Shown piece after piece: positions 27,761 through 37,899 of a stretch of 64,000 nucleotides of DNA. The notes beneath the pieces are model-generated. The model made no database searches. It saw only the letters and a list, made by a program, of their open reading frames with translations, and was not told the origin of the DNA. The stretch is taken from positions 186,001 to 250,000 of the forward strand of contig CAVUYQ010000016.1 of NCBI GenBank assembly GCA_963745765.1, written 5' to 3'. Source of the stretch: Ww85 sp963745765 (GTDB lineage Bacteria > Desulfobacterota > Desulfobulbia > Desulfobulbales > Desulfocapsaceae). The position numbers were made by a program, and so were the translations under genes. The first letter of the stretch is position 1. Each line of letters begins with the position of its first letter.

Positions 27761-28222
27761 TCAAAGCTGCTGGCGAAGTGCCTCATATAAAACAATTCCG
27801 GCGGTCATTGCAAGATTCAGGCTTCTTATGTTCGGGTTGGTCATCGGGAGTGTGAAACAGAGATCATGGTAGAGAGATCTTATATCATCAGGCAATCCCT
27901 TTGTTTCTTTGCCGAATATGAGAAAATCACCTGGTTTGTATACACCAGCGGTATAGGAACGCGAGGTTTTTGTCGTGAAGAATTTCAGTGAGGGCTCCTC
28001 TTGTGCGGTGAGGAATTCTTCGAGATTGTTCCAATGGATAATTGAGACATGTTTCCAATAATCGAGCCCGGCTCTCTTCAGGTGTTTGTCATCCAGAGAG
28101 AACCCCAGCGGACGCACCAGGTGCAGCACACTGTCCGTTGCTCCGCACAGGCGAGCAATAGATCCGGTGTTTGGCGGAATCTCAGGTTCCACAAGGACGA
28201 TATTAAAACTGCTTTTTGCCAT
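27761..28222 (-). CDS. trmL: tRNA (cytidine(34)-2'-O)-methyltransferase TrmL
   Basis: A 153-residue single-domain SPOUT methyltransferase that modifies the wobble base of tRNA-Leu isoacceptors. The knot motifs are visible: FNIVLVEPEIPPNTGSIARLC, HLVRPLGFSLDDKHLKRAGLDYW, LIFGKETKGLP and IRSLNLAMTAGIVLYEALRQ. The ATG at 28222 is preferred over a TTG at 28237. Its promoter should lie in the 276-bp gap shared with the divergent HhH gene. Confidence 0.92.
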   Translation of the reverse strand: MAKSSFNIVLVEPEIPPNTGSIARLCGATDSVLHLVRPLGFSLDDKHLKRAGLDYWKHVSIIHWNNLEEFLTAQEEPSLKFFTTKTSRSYTAGVYKPGDFLIFGKETKGLPDDIRSLYHDLCFTLPMTNPNIRSLNLAMTAGIVLYEALRQQL

Positions 28223-28498
28223 AACAGGCGTAACCAATCAAAGCTTTAACAAGTGAATAGGCTTTATACCTCTTCAGGAAACGTGAAACAAGAAATAATC
28301 TTAGCCCCGCGTCCGGTATTATTGGCAGACGGCATTGACTATTGTATTCTAAGAGTGAGTGTGCCTGATTATTTCAGCGAAAACAGGGTAGGCCTCAACC
28401 TTTTTTGACAGCACATCAGGAGCCGGATTAAATTCAAGGCGCGACAAGTGATTGCTCAGTAATTCCCATGAAGCAAAACCCGGGAAGGTGTATTCGAG

Positions 28499-28922
28499 AT
28501 GACAGCCCCAGTAAAAAGAGATTTGAGAGGAATTGTTTTTATCATTCTGGCTGCTTTATTTCTGATCCTGCCCTTGGCAAAAAACGTTCATCTCGAAAAA
28601 GAGAATCCCGGAGTTAACAGCGTTTAATCTCTACTGGGATACAACTCGTAAAAGCCTGATTGCGACAGCAGAAGACCTCCCTTTATTGCCGGACACCATA
28701 CCTGCTGCTATCGAGCCTCTGTTTTTCCAGAAAATCCCGGTGAACAGAGCGGGATTTCAACTTCTTGAGTCAGTGCCCGGCATCGGCTTTGAACTGGCTG
28801 GCCGCATCATACGCGAACGAGATGAAAATGGTGACTTCCGGGCGGCTGACGATCTGATACGCGTCGCTGGCATCGGTATGAAAAGAAAAGAACATTTGAT
28901 AAAGTATCTGCGTTTTGACTGA
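28499..28922 (+). CDS. ComEA-like helix-hairpin-helix protein with membrane anchor (frameshifted)
   Basis: The ATG at 28499 starts a short protein with one membrane helix (GIVFIILAALFLILPL). An extra base near 28617-28622 breaks the frame; corrected, it continues AFNLYWDTTRKSLIATAEDLPLLPDT. It then forms a ComEA-type DNA-binding HhH pair (INRAGFQLLESVPGIGFELAGRII-like and IRVAGIGMKRKEHLIKYL). The corrected length is about 140 residues. ComEA proteins bind incoming DNA in transformation, but many anchored homologues have unproven roles. It overlaps miaA by 8 bp. Confidence 0.7.
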
Positions 28923-29889
28923 AAGTACATCACCTGTACATATCACCAAACCGGTATTGGTTCTGGTTGGCCCCACCGCTGTTGGCAAGACAGATCTGTC
29001 CCTGACGATCTGCCGTTTATTCGATGGAGAAATTGTCAGCGTCGATTCGATGCAGGTCTATCGCTTTATGGATATAGGTACCGCCAAGGCAACAAGAGAA
29101 GAACGCTCAGCCGTGCCACATCACCTGATTGACATAGTTGATCCCGATGATGAATACAATGCCGCCCGTTTTACCCGTGATGCACTCCAGGCAATACGGA
29201 TTATTCATGAAAGAGGCGCACTACCGGTTTTGACGGGAGGCTCCGGTTTGTACTTAAGGGCCCTGAAAAAAGGTTTGTTTCCAAACCTTCCGGCAGATGC
29301 CTCAATACGTGAAAAAGTGAAAAGGAGAATTTCGGAAGAGGGGAGTCATGCCCTGCACCGTGAGCTTGCTGTCCACGACCGGATTTCCGCCGACAATATT
29401 CATCCCAATGACATCTATCGTATTGCCAGGGCTCTTGAGGTTTTTTTAAGTAGTGGCATTCCTTTGTCAGCGCACTTTGAAAAACAGAGCCTTAAGGACA
29501 GCCCTATTATTTTCAACAATCTTTTCAGCATTGGCCTGACCTCTCCTCGGGCTCTGCTCTATGAACGGATAGAGAAAAGGACAATACAGATGATTGAGGG
29601 CGGACTTGAGGAAGAGGTCAGAAATCTACTCGGCAGGGGATACAACCCGGAATTGAAATCAATGCAGTCAATCGGCTATCGTCACATGGTTAATTATATC
29701 AAGGGCATCTGGACCCCGGAAGAGACAATGCATCTTCTTGCCCGTGATACAAGACATTATGCTAAACGACAATTTACCTGGTTCAACAAGGATCACGCGA
29801 TTGTCTGGAAGGATTGTCTAGACCAGGACGAAATTAAGCGAATGATTGCCGGTTGGCTCGTGCAGAAAAAGCATGGGGGAAAGGAATAG
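28915..29889 (+). CDS. miaA: tRNA dimethylallyltransferase MiaA
   Basis: A 324-residue enzyme that adds a dimethylallyl group to A37 of tRNAs reading UNN codons. Walker A GPTAVGKTDLS, DSMQVYRFMDIGTAK, VPHHLIDI and LTGGSGLYLRAL are all present. The start appears to be TTG at 28915, inside the last codons of the HhH gene, as no in-frame ATG precedes the P-loop. It acts before MiaB, which is also in the window (33.75 kb), while IspH upstream supplies DMAPP. Confidence 0.93.
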   Translation: MTESTSPVHITKPVLVLVGPTAVGKTDLSLTICRLFDGEIVSVDSMQVYRFMDIGTAKATREERSAVPHHLIDIVDPDDEYNAARFTRDALQAIRIIHERGALPVLTGGSGLYLRALKKGLFPNLPADASIREKVKRRISEEGSHALHRELAVHDRISADNIHPNDIYRIARALEVFLSSGIPLSAHFEKQSLKDSPIIFNNLFSIGLTSPRALLYERIEKRTIQMIEGGLEEEVRNLLGRGYNPELKSMQSIGYRHMVNYIKGIWTPEETMHLLARDTRHYAKRQFTWFNKDHAIVWKDCLDQDEIKRMIAGWLVQKKHGGKE

Positions 29890-29891
29890 CA

Positions 29892-31583
29892 ATGCCCCCG
29901 GAAATACCCTATGGGGTCCATCCTGCCATCAGGCAGCATCTGAAAACCCTTGGCATCGTAAACGATAAGGAGCTGGGATCTTATTTATTTCCCTCTCTGT
30001 CTGATTTACCGCAGCCGACCCTGTTCAAATCAATGGACCGGGCTGTCACGTTGTTGATAGAAGCCATTGAAAATAATTCTGAAATCCTCATATGGGGTGA
30101 TTACGACGTTGATGGAATAACGGCTACGGCCCTTCTCGTTCTTTTTTTCAAGGAATTGGGAATATCGGTAAAGCATTACATACCAAATCGAATAACCGAT
30201 GGGTACGGTTTGAATTCCAAGGTATTACAGCGGTTTTCAGAAACCATGAGAAGCAGCAAGCTCCTTGTTACCGTTGATTGCGGCATATCAAACAAGGATG
30301 AAATACGAGAGGCTCAAGCCAATGGATTCAAGGTGATTGTTACCGATCACCACCGGGTGCCGACTGATGAACTACCCGCGGACGCAACCATCAATCCCAA
30401 ACAGGCTGACTGTTTTTTTCCCATCAAGGAGCTGGCTGGCGTTGGTCTTGCTTTTTATCTGGCATCTGCATTACGAAGCACTCTAAGAAATAATAAAAGC
30501 CTAAATACAATTGTATCAAATGTAAACATGAAGTCATTTCTAGCTTATGTGGCCATCGGCACAATTGCTGACCTCATGCCGTTAACAGGTATCAACCGAC
30601 TGCTCGTGCGGGGCGGATTCGAGGTTATTGCCTCTACCGGACCTGCAAATATTATTACCCTGTTTGATGCACTTAATATCAGCCATAAGGATGTTAGCGG
30701 AGAAACTATTTCTTACCAGGTTGCTCCAACTATTAACGCTGCAGGGAGACTCGGTGAGTCAGGCTTACCCATTGATTTGTTGCTGACTCAATCCACCGAA
30801 GAGGCACAGCGTTTTGCCGCAGATATTGTCAAATTGAATGAGAAACGTAAAGCCGCATCACGGATTGACCTGGAAAGCGCCCTGAAAATGGTGAGCAATG
30901 CCGAGGTAGATGCAAAAAAATGTATCGTTATATCAGGAAATTTTCAGGATGGTATTCTTGGCATAACAGCATCACGACTGGTGGAGACGTACCGGTTACC
31001 CACACTTGTCTGCTGCCCAAACAGTCAAGATACTACTATGCTGAAAGGGTCGGGAAGGGCTCCGCAGGGTTTTAACCTCTATCGAGCCTTGGGGGACTGC
31101 GGAGCTTATCTGCAGAAGTTTGGAGGTCATGAAGCAGCGGCCGGATTCTCGCTGCCTGCAGACAGGTTTGCCGGATTTAAACGTTGTTTTGAACAATCGG
31201 TTTTTCATCAATTATCAGAAAACAAATGTAATTCCAGTGATTTAAAAAATGAATATCTGGAACTATCCATTTCTGAAGCGCTTGATCGAACACTGATTGA
31301 TAATCTGCACCGACTAGAGCCGTTAGGAGAGGGTAATCCGAAACCGATTTTTGCGGATAAGAACGCCCGTTTCGTTTCACTCAACTATTTTGGCTTCAAT
31401 AAAGAGCATATCAGGGGAATGCTCAGAGGACGATTGAATAATATTCCTTTCATTGGTTTTAATCTGGGACCAAAAGCGCTCGGGATTGACATGAGCAAAT
31501 CCTGCACATTAATATTCTCACATTTTCGCGATCATTATAACGGAAAGTCCGGGTGGAAAATAAAAGTGGAAAACATTTGGTGA
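29892..31583 (+). CDS. recJ: Single-stranded-DNA-specific exonuclease RecJ
   Basis: A 563-residue DHH-family nuclease for recombination and repair. DHH motifs include WGDYDVDGITATALL, VTVDCGISN, VTDHHRVP and the DHHA1 motif GSGRAPQGFNLYRALGDC with KFGGHEAAAGFSL. The ATG at 29892 lies 2 bp after miaA; an upstream in-frame TTG within miaA is less likely. The protein is slightly shorter than E. coli RecJ (577). Confidence 0.93.
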   Translation: MPPEIPYGVHPAIRQHLKTLGIVNDKELGSYLFPSLSDLPQPTLFKSMDRAVTLLIEAIENNSEILIWGDYDVDGITATALLVLFFKELGISVKHYIPNRITDGYGLNSKVLQRFSETMRSSKLLVTVDCGISNKDEIREAQANGFKVIVTDHHRVPTDELPADATINPKQADCFFPIKELAGVGLAFYLASALRSTLRNNKSLNTIVSNVNMKSFLAYVAIGTIADLMPLTGINRLLVRGGFEVIASTGPANIITLFDALNISHKDVSGETISYQVAPTINAAGRLGESGLPIDLLLTQSTEEAQRFAADIVKLNEKRKAASRIDLESALKMVSNAEVDAKKCIVISGNFQDGILGITASRLVETYRLPTLVCCPNSQDTTMLKGSGRAPQGFNLYRALGDCGAYLQKFGGHEAAAGFSLPADRFAGFKRCFEQSVFHQLSENKCNSSDLKNEYLELSISEALDRTLIDNLHRLEPLGEGNPKPIFADKNARFVSLNYFGFNKEHIRGMLRGRLNNIPFIGFNLGPKALGIDMSKSCTLIFSHFRDHYNGKSGWKIKVENIW

Positions 31584-32023
31584 AATAGCCAGGTGTTTTA
31601 TTGTTTATTATTAATGTGTTACGCTTGTCAATTGGCAAAGCGTGGTAAAACGCCAATACGGTTGACGGTATCGCCAACTATACCTGTTGTTTTCCCCGGG
31701 CAGATCTGGCAAAAGCCCATTGTTTTTCGCGTTTGAATAGAGAAAAAGCAAGCGTATCTGGGCTAATCATCGTTATTTTGTTTTGGCCATAAAGGTGAGG
31801 GCTACGCGCCGTCAGCATAAAGCAGCGAAGCGGTAGAATAAGGACAAGTCACGTGCATGCTTACTTTACATAATATACATTATGCGACATTGATTATTAT
31901 GGTATTTTAGCCTTAACTTCTTCTGATTTCTGCTTTAAATTAGTCAATACAGATCTATTTTCAACCTTATTACAATTAGATACAACCAGAAATTAACGTA
32001 ATCAACCGAATATGGAGCGATTA
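31584..32023. other. Intergenic region between recJ and purB
   Basis: A 440-bp AT-rich stretch. I see no coding frame, RNA gene or clear terminator. The segment TAATCATCGTTATTTTG near 31764-31780 faintly resembles the core of the dispersed repeats, but no inverted ends are visible. The purB promoter presumably lies in its right half. Confidence 0.4.
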
Positions 32024-33469
32024 ATGTCCACTTCCGTTTACCAGGAACCTTTAATAAGCCGTTACACAAGCCCTGAAATGCAATACCTCTTTTCTGAAGA
32101 TATGAAGTTTACGACCTGGAGAAAATGCTGGATCGCTTTGGCTGAAGCACAACATGAACTTGGCCTTACTGAAATCATAACCGAGGAAATGCTTCGTCAG
32201 ATGAGGAGCAATGTTGCCTCCATTGATTATGAAGTTGTCCGTAAAAAAGAAAAAGAGATCAGGCATGATGTCATGGCTCATGTTTATGAGTTCGGCACAA
32301 AATGTCCTGCTGCCGAACCAATCATTCATCTTGGGGCTACATCACAATTTGTTGTCTGCAACACCGACCTTATTATCCAGAAAAAAGGTCTTTTGTTCAT
32401 AAGAAATGCACTGTTGAGCGTCATCACAAATCTTGCCGCATTCTGCGAACATTATAAATCTCTGCCGACGCTTGGCTACACCCACTACCAGCCGGCCCAG
32501 CCGACAACCGTTGGTAAACGCAATACTCTCTATATCCAGGACCTTATACTTGATCTGCACTACCTCGATTATTACCTCGACAACATGGCGGCACGGGGCG
32601 CCAAGGGTACGACGGGGACCCAGGCCACCTTCCTTGAACTTTTTAAGGGAGATCACCAGAAAGTACGGGATCTAGATGTTCTTGTAGCCCGGAAGCTCGG
32701 TTTCAAAAAGCCCATTCCCGTTACCGGCCAGACCTACAGCAGAAAACTAGATATGAAACTTGTCGAAATTCTTGCCGGTATTGGTGCGACAGCACATAAA
32801 TTTGCAATTGATCTCAGACTGCTATCAAACCTCAAGATGCAGGAAGAGCCGTTTGCTGCAAAACAGACAGGTTCCTCCGCCATGGCCTACAAGCGAAACC
32901 CGATGCGGTCCGAGCGCATGACCGGTCTGGCCAGAAAACTGATGGGGCTCGTGCCGAATTTTTCGGCTACCTATGCAAATCAATGGTTCGAACGTACCCT
33001 GGATGACTCGGCCATTCGCCGCATGGACATTCCTCAGGCATTTCTTTTAACTGACGCAATATTAAAGTTATTTATCAATATTACTTCTGAAATGGTTGTT
33101 TATCCGCAACAAATATATCGAAAACTTCAGGAAGAACTCCCCTTTATGGTAACTGAGAAAATATTAATGGAAGGTGTTGGAAAAGGAGAAAGCCGTCAGA
33201 ACATGCACGAGATTATCAAGGAACATTCTATTGAAGCCGGTAAGGTCGTTAAGAATGAAGGACTTGATAACGATCTCCTGCAAAGGTTGGCTGCTGATGA
33301 CAGAATTCCTTTTAACCTGGAAGAGCTTAACGCGCTGACTGGTTCAACCCTCCAGTATACCGGTCGTGCGGCCGAGCAAACAGAAGAGTTCCTGTCTGAA
33401 ATTGTTTATCCGCTCCTCGAGGCAAATAAGGAATCCATGACCACCATCGAATCGACCCTTACGGTTTAA
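32024..33469 (+). CDS. purB: Adenylosuccinate lyase PurB, long (eukaryote-like) form
   Basis: Cleaves SAICAR and adenylosuccinate in purine synthesis. The signature SSAMAYKRNPMRSERM, the TGTQATFLELF stretch and the overall length of 481 residues resemble human-type ADSL more than the roughly 430-456-residue B. subtilis or E. coli forms. The ATG at 32024 is favoured because TGGAG just before it can serve as the ribosome site; an ATG at 32012 overlaps that site. It is followed 5 bp later by the DUF4911 gene. Confidence 0.92.
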   Translation: MSTSVYQEPLISRYTSPEMQYLFSEDMKFTTWRKCWIALAEAQHELGLTEIITEEMLRQMRSNVASIDYEVVRKKEKEIRHDVMAHVYEFGTKCPAAEPIIHLGATSQFVVCNTDLIIQKKGLLFIRNALLSVITNLAAFCEHYKSLPTLGYTHYQPAQPTTVGKRNTLYIQDLILDLHYLDYYLDNMAARGAKGTTGTQATFLELFKGDHQKVRDLDVLVARKLGFKKPIPVTGQTYSRKLDMKLVEILAGIGATAHKFAIDLRLLSNLKMQEEPFAAKQTGSSAMAYKRNPMRSERMTGLARKLMGLVPNFSATYANQWFERTLDDSAIRRMDIPQAFLLTDAILKLFINITSEMVVYPQQIYRKLQEELPFMVTEKILMEGVGKGESRQNMHEIIKEHSIEAGKVVKNEGLDNDLLQRLAADDRIPFNLEELNALTGSTLQYTGRAAEQTEEFLSEIVYPLLEANKESMTTIESTLTV

Positions 33470-33474
33470 TATCA

Positions 33475-33717
33475 ATGGATAATAGCGCAAAAATCCTTGA
33501 AAATGTTTGTCTGGTTGATACCTATTATTCTATTGCCAGTGACAGGTTCCATTATCTGAAATTCATCATCGAAGGGTATGACAACCTGGCTGTTATTTCC
33601 TCGGTAAAGGAACACCCGCACATTATCAGATTAAAATGTGCGGCTGAATCTCTTGAAGAACTTATCATGTTACTCTCTGACCTTGCCTCTCAGGTAAAGC
33701 GGCCAGTCCTGCAATAA
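33475..33717 (+). CDS. DUF4911 domain protein
   Basis: An 80-residue protein starting 5 bp after purB and ending 32 bp before miaB. It has a ferredoxin-like alternation (VDTYYSIASDRFHYLKFIIEGYDN, then HIIRLKCAAESLEELIMLL). I recognise it as DUF4911, a small domain often placed directly before miaB in Desulfobacterota. The function is unknown; an accessory role in thiomethylation or regulation is only suggested by position. Confidence 0.7.
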   Translation: MDNSAKILENVCLVDTYYSIASDRFHYLKFIIEGYDNLAVISSVKEHPHIIRLKCAAESLEELIMLLSDLASQVKRPVLQ

Positions 33718-33749
33718 TTATCCTGTTATTGACATAAGAACCTATTATA

Positions 33750-35105
33750 ATGGAAGAAAAAACGTTTTTTATTAAAACATTCGGTTGTCAGATGAACATT
33801 CGTGACAGCGAGATAATGGCACAAAAACTCGGTGATCACGGTTACATTGAAAGCTCCAGCATTGAAGATGCTGCTGTTGTCATCCTTAATACCTGCTCGG
33901 TGCGTGCCAAAGCCGAACAGAAGGTATTCAGTCTGCTCGGTTCATTGCGGAAGGCCAAGAAGAGAAATCCCGGGATGAGAATCTGTGTCGCCGGCTGTGT
34001 AGCTCAGCAGGAAGGCCGTAATATCCTCGAGCGCATGCCGCATGTTGATCTTGTTATCGGTACACAGGCCATTTATGATCTGCCGAATCTGCTTGAAAAT
34101 TACAGGGGAAAAACAGCGATAAATCTTTCAGACTCTTACGAAATACCGCGTTATATTCCACGGCTTGCTATTGGAGAAGGTGAACGTGTGATTCACGATA
34201 ATGATACGGCGGTTTTCAGCAGGTTTGTCACTATTATGCAGGGGTGCAATAATTTTTGCACCTATTGCGTAGTTCCTCATACGAGAGGAAGAGAGGTCTC
34301 CAGAAGTGTTATAGATATCCTCGATGAAGTAAAAGCTCTGGTTGACTCGGGAGTACGAGAAATCATCCTGCTCGGCCAGAACGTTAATTCCTACGGCAAA
34401 TCCAATCAGGTTGCCTCCGCTGGACTCCCCTACTCTTTTGCTCAGCTGCTCCATGAGGTTTCAGTAATCGACGGACTCAAACGACTGCGTTTTACCACGT
34501 CAAACCCGAAAGATCTCTCCGACGAATTGATTGCATGTTTTGCTGCCCTTGAAAATCTCTGTCCGCAATTTCACCTTCCTGTGCAGTCCGGATCGGATAG
34601 TATTCTCAAAAAGATGAACAGAAAATACACGATCAAAACCTATCTCGACAAGGTTGAACGACTTATCGCGGTTCGTCCTGAAATTGCGCTCACCACTGAC
34701 ATGATCATAGGCTTTCCGGGTGAAACCGAGCAGGATTTTCTGGACACCATGAGCCTGCTTAACAGGGTCCGTTTTCATGGTTCTTTTTCCTTCAAATATT
34801 CCGACAGACCAGGCACAAAGGCCGCCGATCTGGGTGGAAAAATTGATGAGCAGGTTAAAAGTGAGCGGCTGCAGATGTTTCAGAAGCGGCAGGACGAGAT
34901 AAGTCTTGAGAGGAATACGGAATATATCGGGAAAACCTTATCAGTCCTGCTCGAAAGCGTTCAACCGGAAGGGGCCCGGGGGCGAACCGCTACCAACCAT
35001 ATCGTCCATGTCGATTTAAAAGATAAAGCCCAACCAGGTCATTTCATCGATGCGGACATCTATCACGCCGGGCAGCATTCCCTCAAGGGCACGCAGGTTT
35101 TATGA
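33750..35105 (+). CDS. miaB: tRNA-2-methylthio-N6-dimethylallyladenosine synthase MiaB
   Basis: A 451-residue methylthiotransferase that acts after MiaA on tRNA A37. The UPF0004 domain has TFGCQMNIRDSE, NTCSVRAKAEQKV and VAGCVAQQEG, whose cysteines hold the auxiliary cluster. The radical SAM motif is CNNFCTYCVVPHTRGRE. A C-terminal TRAM domain includes VLLESVQPEGARGRT. All expected cysteines are present. Confidence 0.95.
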   Translation: MEEKTFFIKTFGCQMNIRDSEIMAQKLGDHGYIESSSIEDAAVVILNTCSVRAKAEQKVFSLLGSLRKAKKRNPGMRICVAGCVAQQEGRNILERMPHVDLVIGTQAIYDLPNLLENYRGKTAINLSDSYEIPRYIPRLAIGEGERVIHDNDTAVFSRFVTIMQGCNNFCTYCVVPHTRGREVSRSVIDILDEVKALVDSGVREIILLGQNVNSYGKSNQVASAGLPYSFAQLLHEVSVIDGLKRLRFTTSNPKDLSDELIACFAALENLCPQFHLPVQSGSDSILKKMNRKYTIKTYLDKVERLIAVRPEIALTTDMIIGFPGETEQDFLDTMSLLNRVRFHGSFSFKYSDRPGTKAADLGGKIDEQVKSERLQMFQKRQDEISLERNTEYIGKTLSVLLESVQPEGARGRTATNHIVHVDLKDKAQPGHFIDADIYHAGQHSLKGTQVL

Positions 35106-35210
35106 TATGAGAACTGATCCCTCGATTCCCATCATACCATACCCGTCAGAACAATAGAGCCAGCGAACCATCGCCAACTTTAGGTTTTACCCCGATATAA
35201 GCCTTTGGAA

Positions 35211-36425
35211 TTATACGATAGCATTATCCCGCAGTTTTTCTATCTCTGCAGGACTATAACCTAATTCCCGCAGGATCTCATCGGTATGTTCTCCCAGGTC
35301 AGGGGCCTTCATCCTGTTTTCTGCCATGGTCTTTGACAGCTTGATGGGATTATTCAACATCCTGATTTTACCGTAGGTGGGATGATCCCAATCGCCGAAG
35401 AAATCGTTGGCAATCGCCTGCTCGTCTGTGGTTACCTCAAGCGGTGTTTTTACCGGTGACCAGATCAGTTTGTTAATGCTCAACAATTCCTGCCACTCAA
35501 GATAGGTCTTTGTCAGAAATATGTCCTCGATGATCTTCACCAGCTCACCGGCATGCTCCGCCCGAACTTCCTGCGTGCAGAATTGAGGATCTTCGGCGAG
35601 TTCTGTCTTCCCTATGGCCGCGCAAAACCCGGGCCAATAGTGCTGGGAGTTCGTCATCCCGAGCATGATCCAGCGACCATCACTCGTCGGATAGATGTTG
35701 CGAATAGGATTTGCCATAATGCGGCGTGTCGGTCGTATAGAATCTTCCCCGGTTATCAGGCAACCGGACAAATCGGTACCGAGAGCAAAAGCCGCCGTAT
35801 TGAAAAGGGAGACCTCAACCTCCTGTCCCTCACCGCTACGTTCGCGGATGAAAAGTGCCGCCATTACGCCTGCAAGTAGGCTCTGGGAGGTAAGGCTGTC
35901 TCCGTAGGCAGGCCGGGAAATGTTCGGTGCCGCTTCCGGCTCATGCATCAGGTCCATGACACCGCTTCGGGCCCAGAAGGCAACTGAATCATATCCCCCG
36001 ACATTTTTTTCGGGTCCCTTCCTGCCGTACCCGGTCAGGTTTGCATAAATAATATCTTTTTTACGGGCAGACAGTGCTTCATAGGTAAGGTTGAATTTCT
36101 CCATTTCGTAAGGCCTGAGATTGTTCAGGAAGACATCTGCGGTTTCAACAAGCGCATGGATGATCTCCTGTCCCTCCGGGGAACCAAGATTGATTGTCAG
36201 GCTCCTCTTGTTGCGATCTACATGCTCCCAGATATAATTGACATCATGGGGTTTTGCCCAACCGGCCATGCCGGCTGCCAGCAGATGCCGCTGCAGGTCA
36301 CCTCTCTTCGGCGGTTCGACATGGATAACATCGGCTCCCCAACTGCCCATCAGCATACCGGCAAGCGGCATCGCAAATGCACCGCCGACCTCGACTACCC
36401 TGATCCCTTCAAGCCCTTTTGTCAT
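35211..36425 (-). CDS. Family III CoA-transferase (CaiB/BaiF)
   Basis: A 404-residue CoA-transferase. GIRVVEVGGAFAMPLAGMLMGSWGADVIHVEPP is the family start, NKRSLTINLGSPEGQEI the next block, and the catalytic aspartate is in PAYGDSLTSQ. It moves CoA between carboxylic acids (typically from succinyl-CoA or acetyl-CoA) without ATP. It is the last gene of the minus-strand run that starts at GntR, 37 bp after the MmgE/PrpD gene, so it probably activates the acid handled by that operon. The substrate cannot be read from sequence. Confidence 0.88.
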   Translation of the reverse strand: MTKGLEGIRVVEVGGAFAMPLAGMLMGSWGADVIHVEPPKRGDLQRHLLAAGMAGWAKPHDVNYIWEHVDRNKRSLTINLGSPEGQEIIHALVETADVFLNNLRPYEMEKFNLTYEALSARKKDIIYANLTGYGRKGPEKNVGGYDSVAFWARSGVMDLMHEPEAAPNISRPAYGDSLTSQSLLAGVMAALFIRERSGEGQEVEVSLFNTAAFALGTDLSGCLITGEDSIRPTRRIMANPIRNIYPTSDGRWIMLGMTNSQHYWPGFCAAIGKTELAEDPQFCTQEVRAEHAGELVKIIEDIFLTKTYLEWQELLSINKLIWSPVKTPLEVTTDEQAIANDFFGDWDHPTYGKIRMLNNPIKLSKTMAENRMKAPDLGEHTDEILRELGYSPAEIEKLRDNAIV

Positions 36426-36462
36426 CGATTTTCACCTGTCTGAAATTATGCTAACCTAAAGT

Positions 36463-37851
36463 CTAGAATACTGATCCATTAGTTTTGATACTGTCCATGA
36501 GGGGTCGGATATCGGAAAGATTCTCAAGATCACGCGTCGATCGCACTAATTGATGACAATTGTCACGAGAAAGGACAGCGCCGGCAAGAGTATCAAATTT
36601 AAAAATAATTTCGTCCCAGCTAAGCGGATTCTCAGGATCCCCCTTCGGATGCTCAAGACCGGCCGTGATTTTTCTGCCATCGCGTGTGTTGATTGTGACC
36701 TTTGCCGGCCATTTTTTCGGGAAATCCTTCTCGATTTCCGGGTCTTCAACACATGAGACCCGAAGCATCAATCGTTTTATCTCTTCAGAAGAAATATTTT
36801 CCAGGCAATACTGATCAAGAAAGGCGTTCTTCTTTGCTACTGCGATCGCTGCACCAAAAGGCATACTGAACTGGGCATCGACAATCGATGCCGGATGACA
36901 TTTGAAATCCGGCGGATCAGCGACAAGTGCAAATCCCGCCTTGAGAATGCTTACCTTTATATGTTCGATGTCCTCAGGAACGAGCCCGTTATCTTCAACA
37001 ATCTGCAAAATGCAGTCAATCGCCCCCTGCTTGTAGCGACAGCAGGCGTGCGGCTTTATACTTGTATTCATAACTTCAAACGGGGCACCCCAGCCGGCAA
37101 GAACCTTATCAGGATCTGATTTGCCGGAGTAGGCATGCAAAAATCCTAACTTTCCTTCAATAATTGTTTTCGGCCCGGTAAATCCCTCCCTGGCTAGCAA
37201 TGCGGCGACCAGACCGCTATGGGCTGACCAGCCGGCATGAAATCTCTTGGTAAAGGCACCATCACTGAGAAACTCAAGGGAACCGGCCGCCTGGCTTCCG
37301 GCTATGCCCAGGGCATGTATTGTCTGTTTGCAATCCAGTTTGAGGATTTTTGCCGCTGCCGCCGCCGCACCAAGCGTGCCGCAGGTTCCGGTTGGGTGAA
37401 AGCCCTGGGCGTAGTGCGCAGCCGGGTCAAGGGCAATGCCAAGCTTCACCGTGACTTCATAGCCGTTAACGATTCCTTCCATCAGTTCAGGGCCAGAACA
37501 GCCGATCATATAACCGGCTGAGAGTGCAGCTGACATGACAGATACCGCGGGATGAAGGGAGGCGGCATTTACCACATCATCAAGTTCGAGCGAGTGAGCG
37601 GCAGTACCAAGTCCAAGCGCTGCATACGGGCCGTCAACCCTCAGTCCGGTGGCAATTACCGGGACGCCGGCCTTATCCTGTCTCGTGGAAAGAAACCGAT
37701 ACACCGGAAGGGATGATTCACTGAGCGTTCCCCGTACCGCCACGCCGAGATAATCGAGCAGGAGATATTTGATCCGATCGCAGATACTGCTCTCAAGATC
37801 AGCATAGGATAAGTCCTGGCATCTCTGTGCCATTTCTATTGTCAGACCCAT
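36463..37851 (-). CDS. MmgE/PrpD family protein
   Basis: A 462-residue MmgE/PrpD-fold protein. Family signatures include GLGTAAHSLELDDV, ASLHPAVSVMSAAL, GFHPTGTCGTLGAAAAAAKIL and the KPHACCRYKQGAID active-site region. Known members are 2-methylcitrate dehydratase, cis-aconitate decarboxylase and iminodisuccinate epimerase, all acting on di- or tricarboxylates. It sits between the second sdhB and the CoA-transferase. It is probably a hydratase, dehydratase or epimerase for the pathway's dicarboxylate. Confidence 0.88.
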   Translation of the reverse strand: MGLTIEMAQRCQDLSYADLESSICDRIKYLLLDYLGVAVRGTLSESSLPVYRFLSTRQDKAGVPVIATGLRVDGPYAALGLGTAAHSLELDDVVNAASLHPAVSVMSAALSAGYMIGCSGPELMEGIVNGYEVTVKLGIALDPAAHYAQGFHPTGTCGTLGAAAAAAKILKLDCKQTIHALGIAGSQAAGSLEFLSDGAFTKRFHAGWSAHSGLVAALLAREGFTGPKTIIEGKLGFLHAYSGKSDPDKVLAGWGAPFEVMNTSIKPHACCRYKQGAIDCILQIVEDNGLVPEDIEHIKVSILKAGFALVADPPDFKCHPASIVDAQFSMPFGAAIAVAKKNAFLDQYCLENISSEEIKRLMLRVSCVEDPEIEKDFPKKWPAKVTINTRDGRKITAGLEHPKGDPENPLSWDEIIFKFDTLAGAVLSRDNCHQLVRSTRDLENLSDIRPLMDSIKTNGSVF

Positions 37852-37899
37852 AATAAAAACCTCATTTTTGAGATGGTGATATTCCTTTTATACCGATCA

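Noticed and set aside
31584..32023. Seventh copy of the dispersed repeat
   Set aside because: Only a short stretch resembles the core and no inverted ends could be found.
33728..33755. TTGACA and TATAAT before miaB as a promoter
   Set aside because: The two hexamers are only about 11 bp apart, too close for sigma-70.
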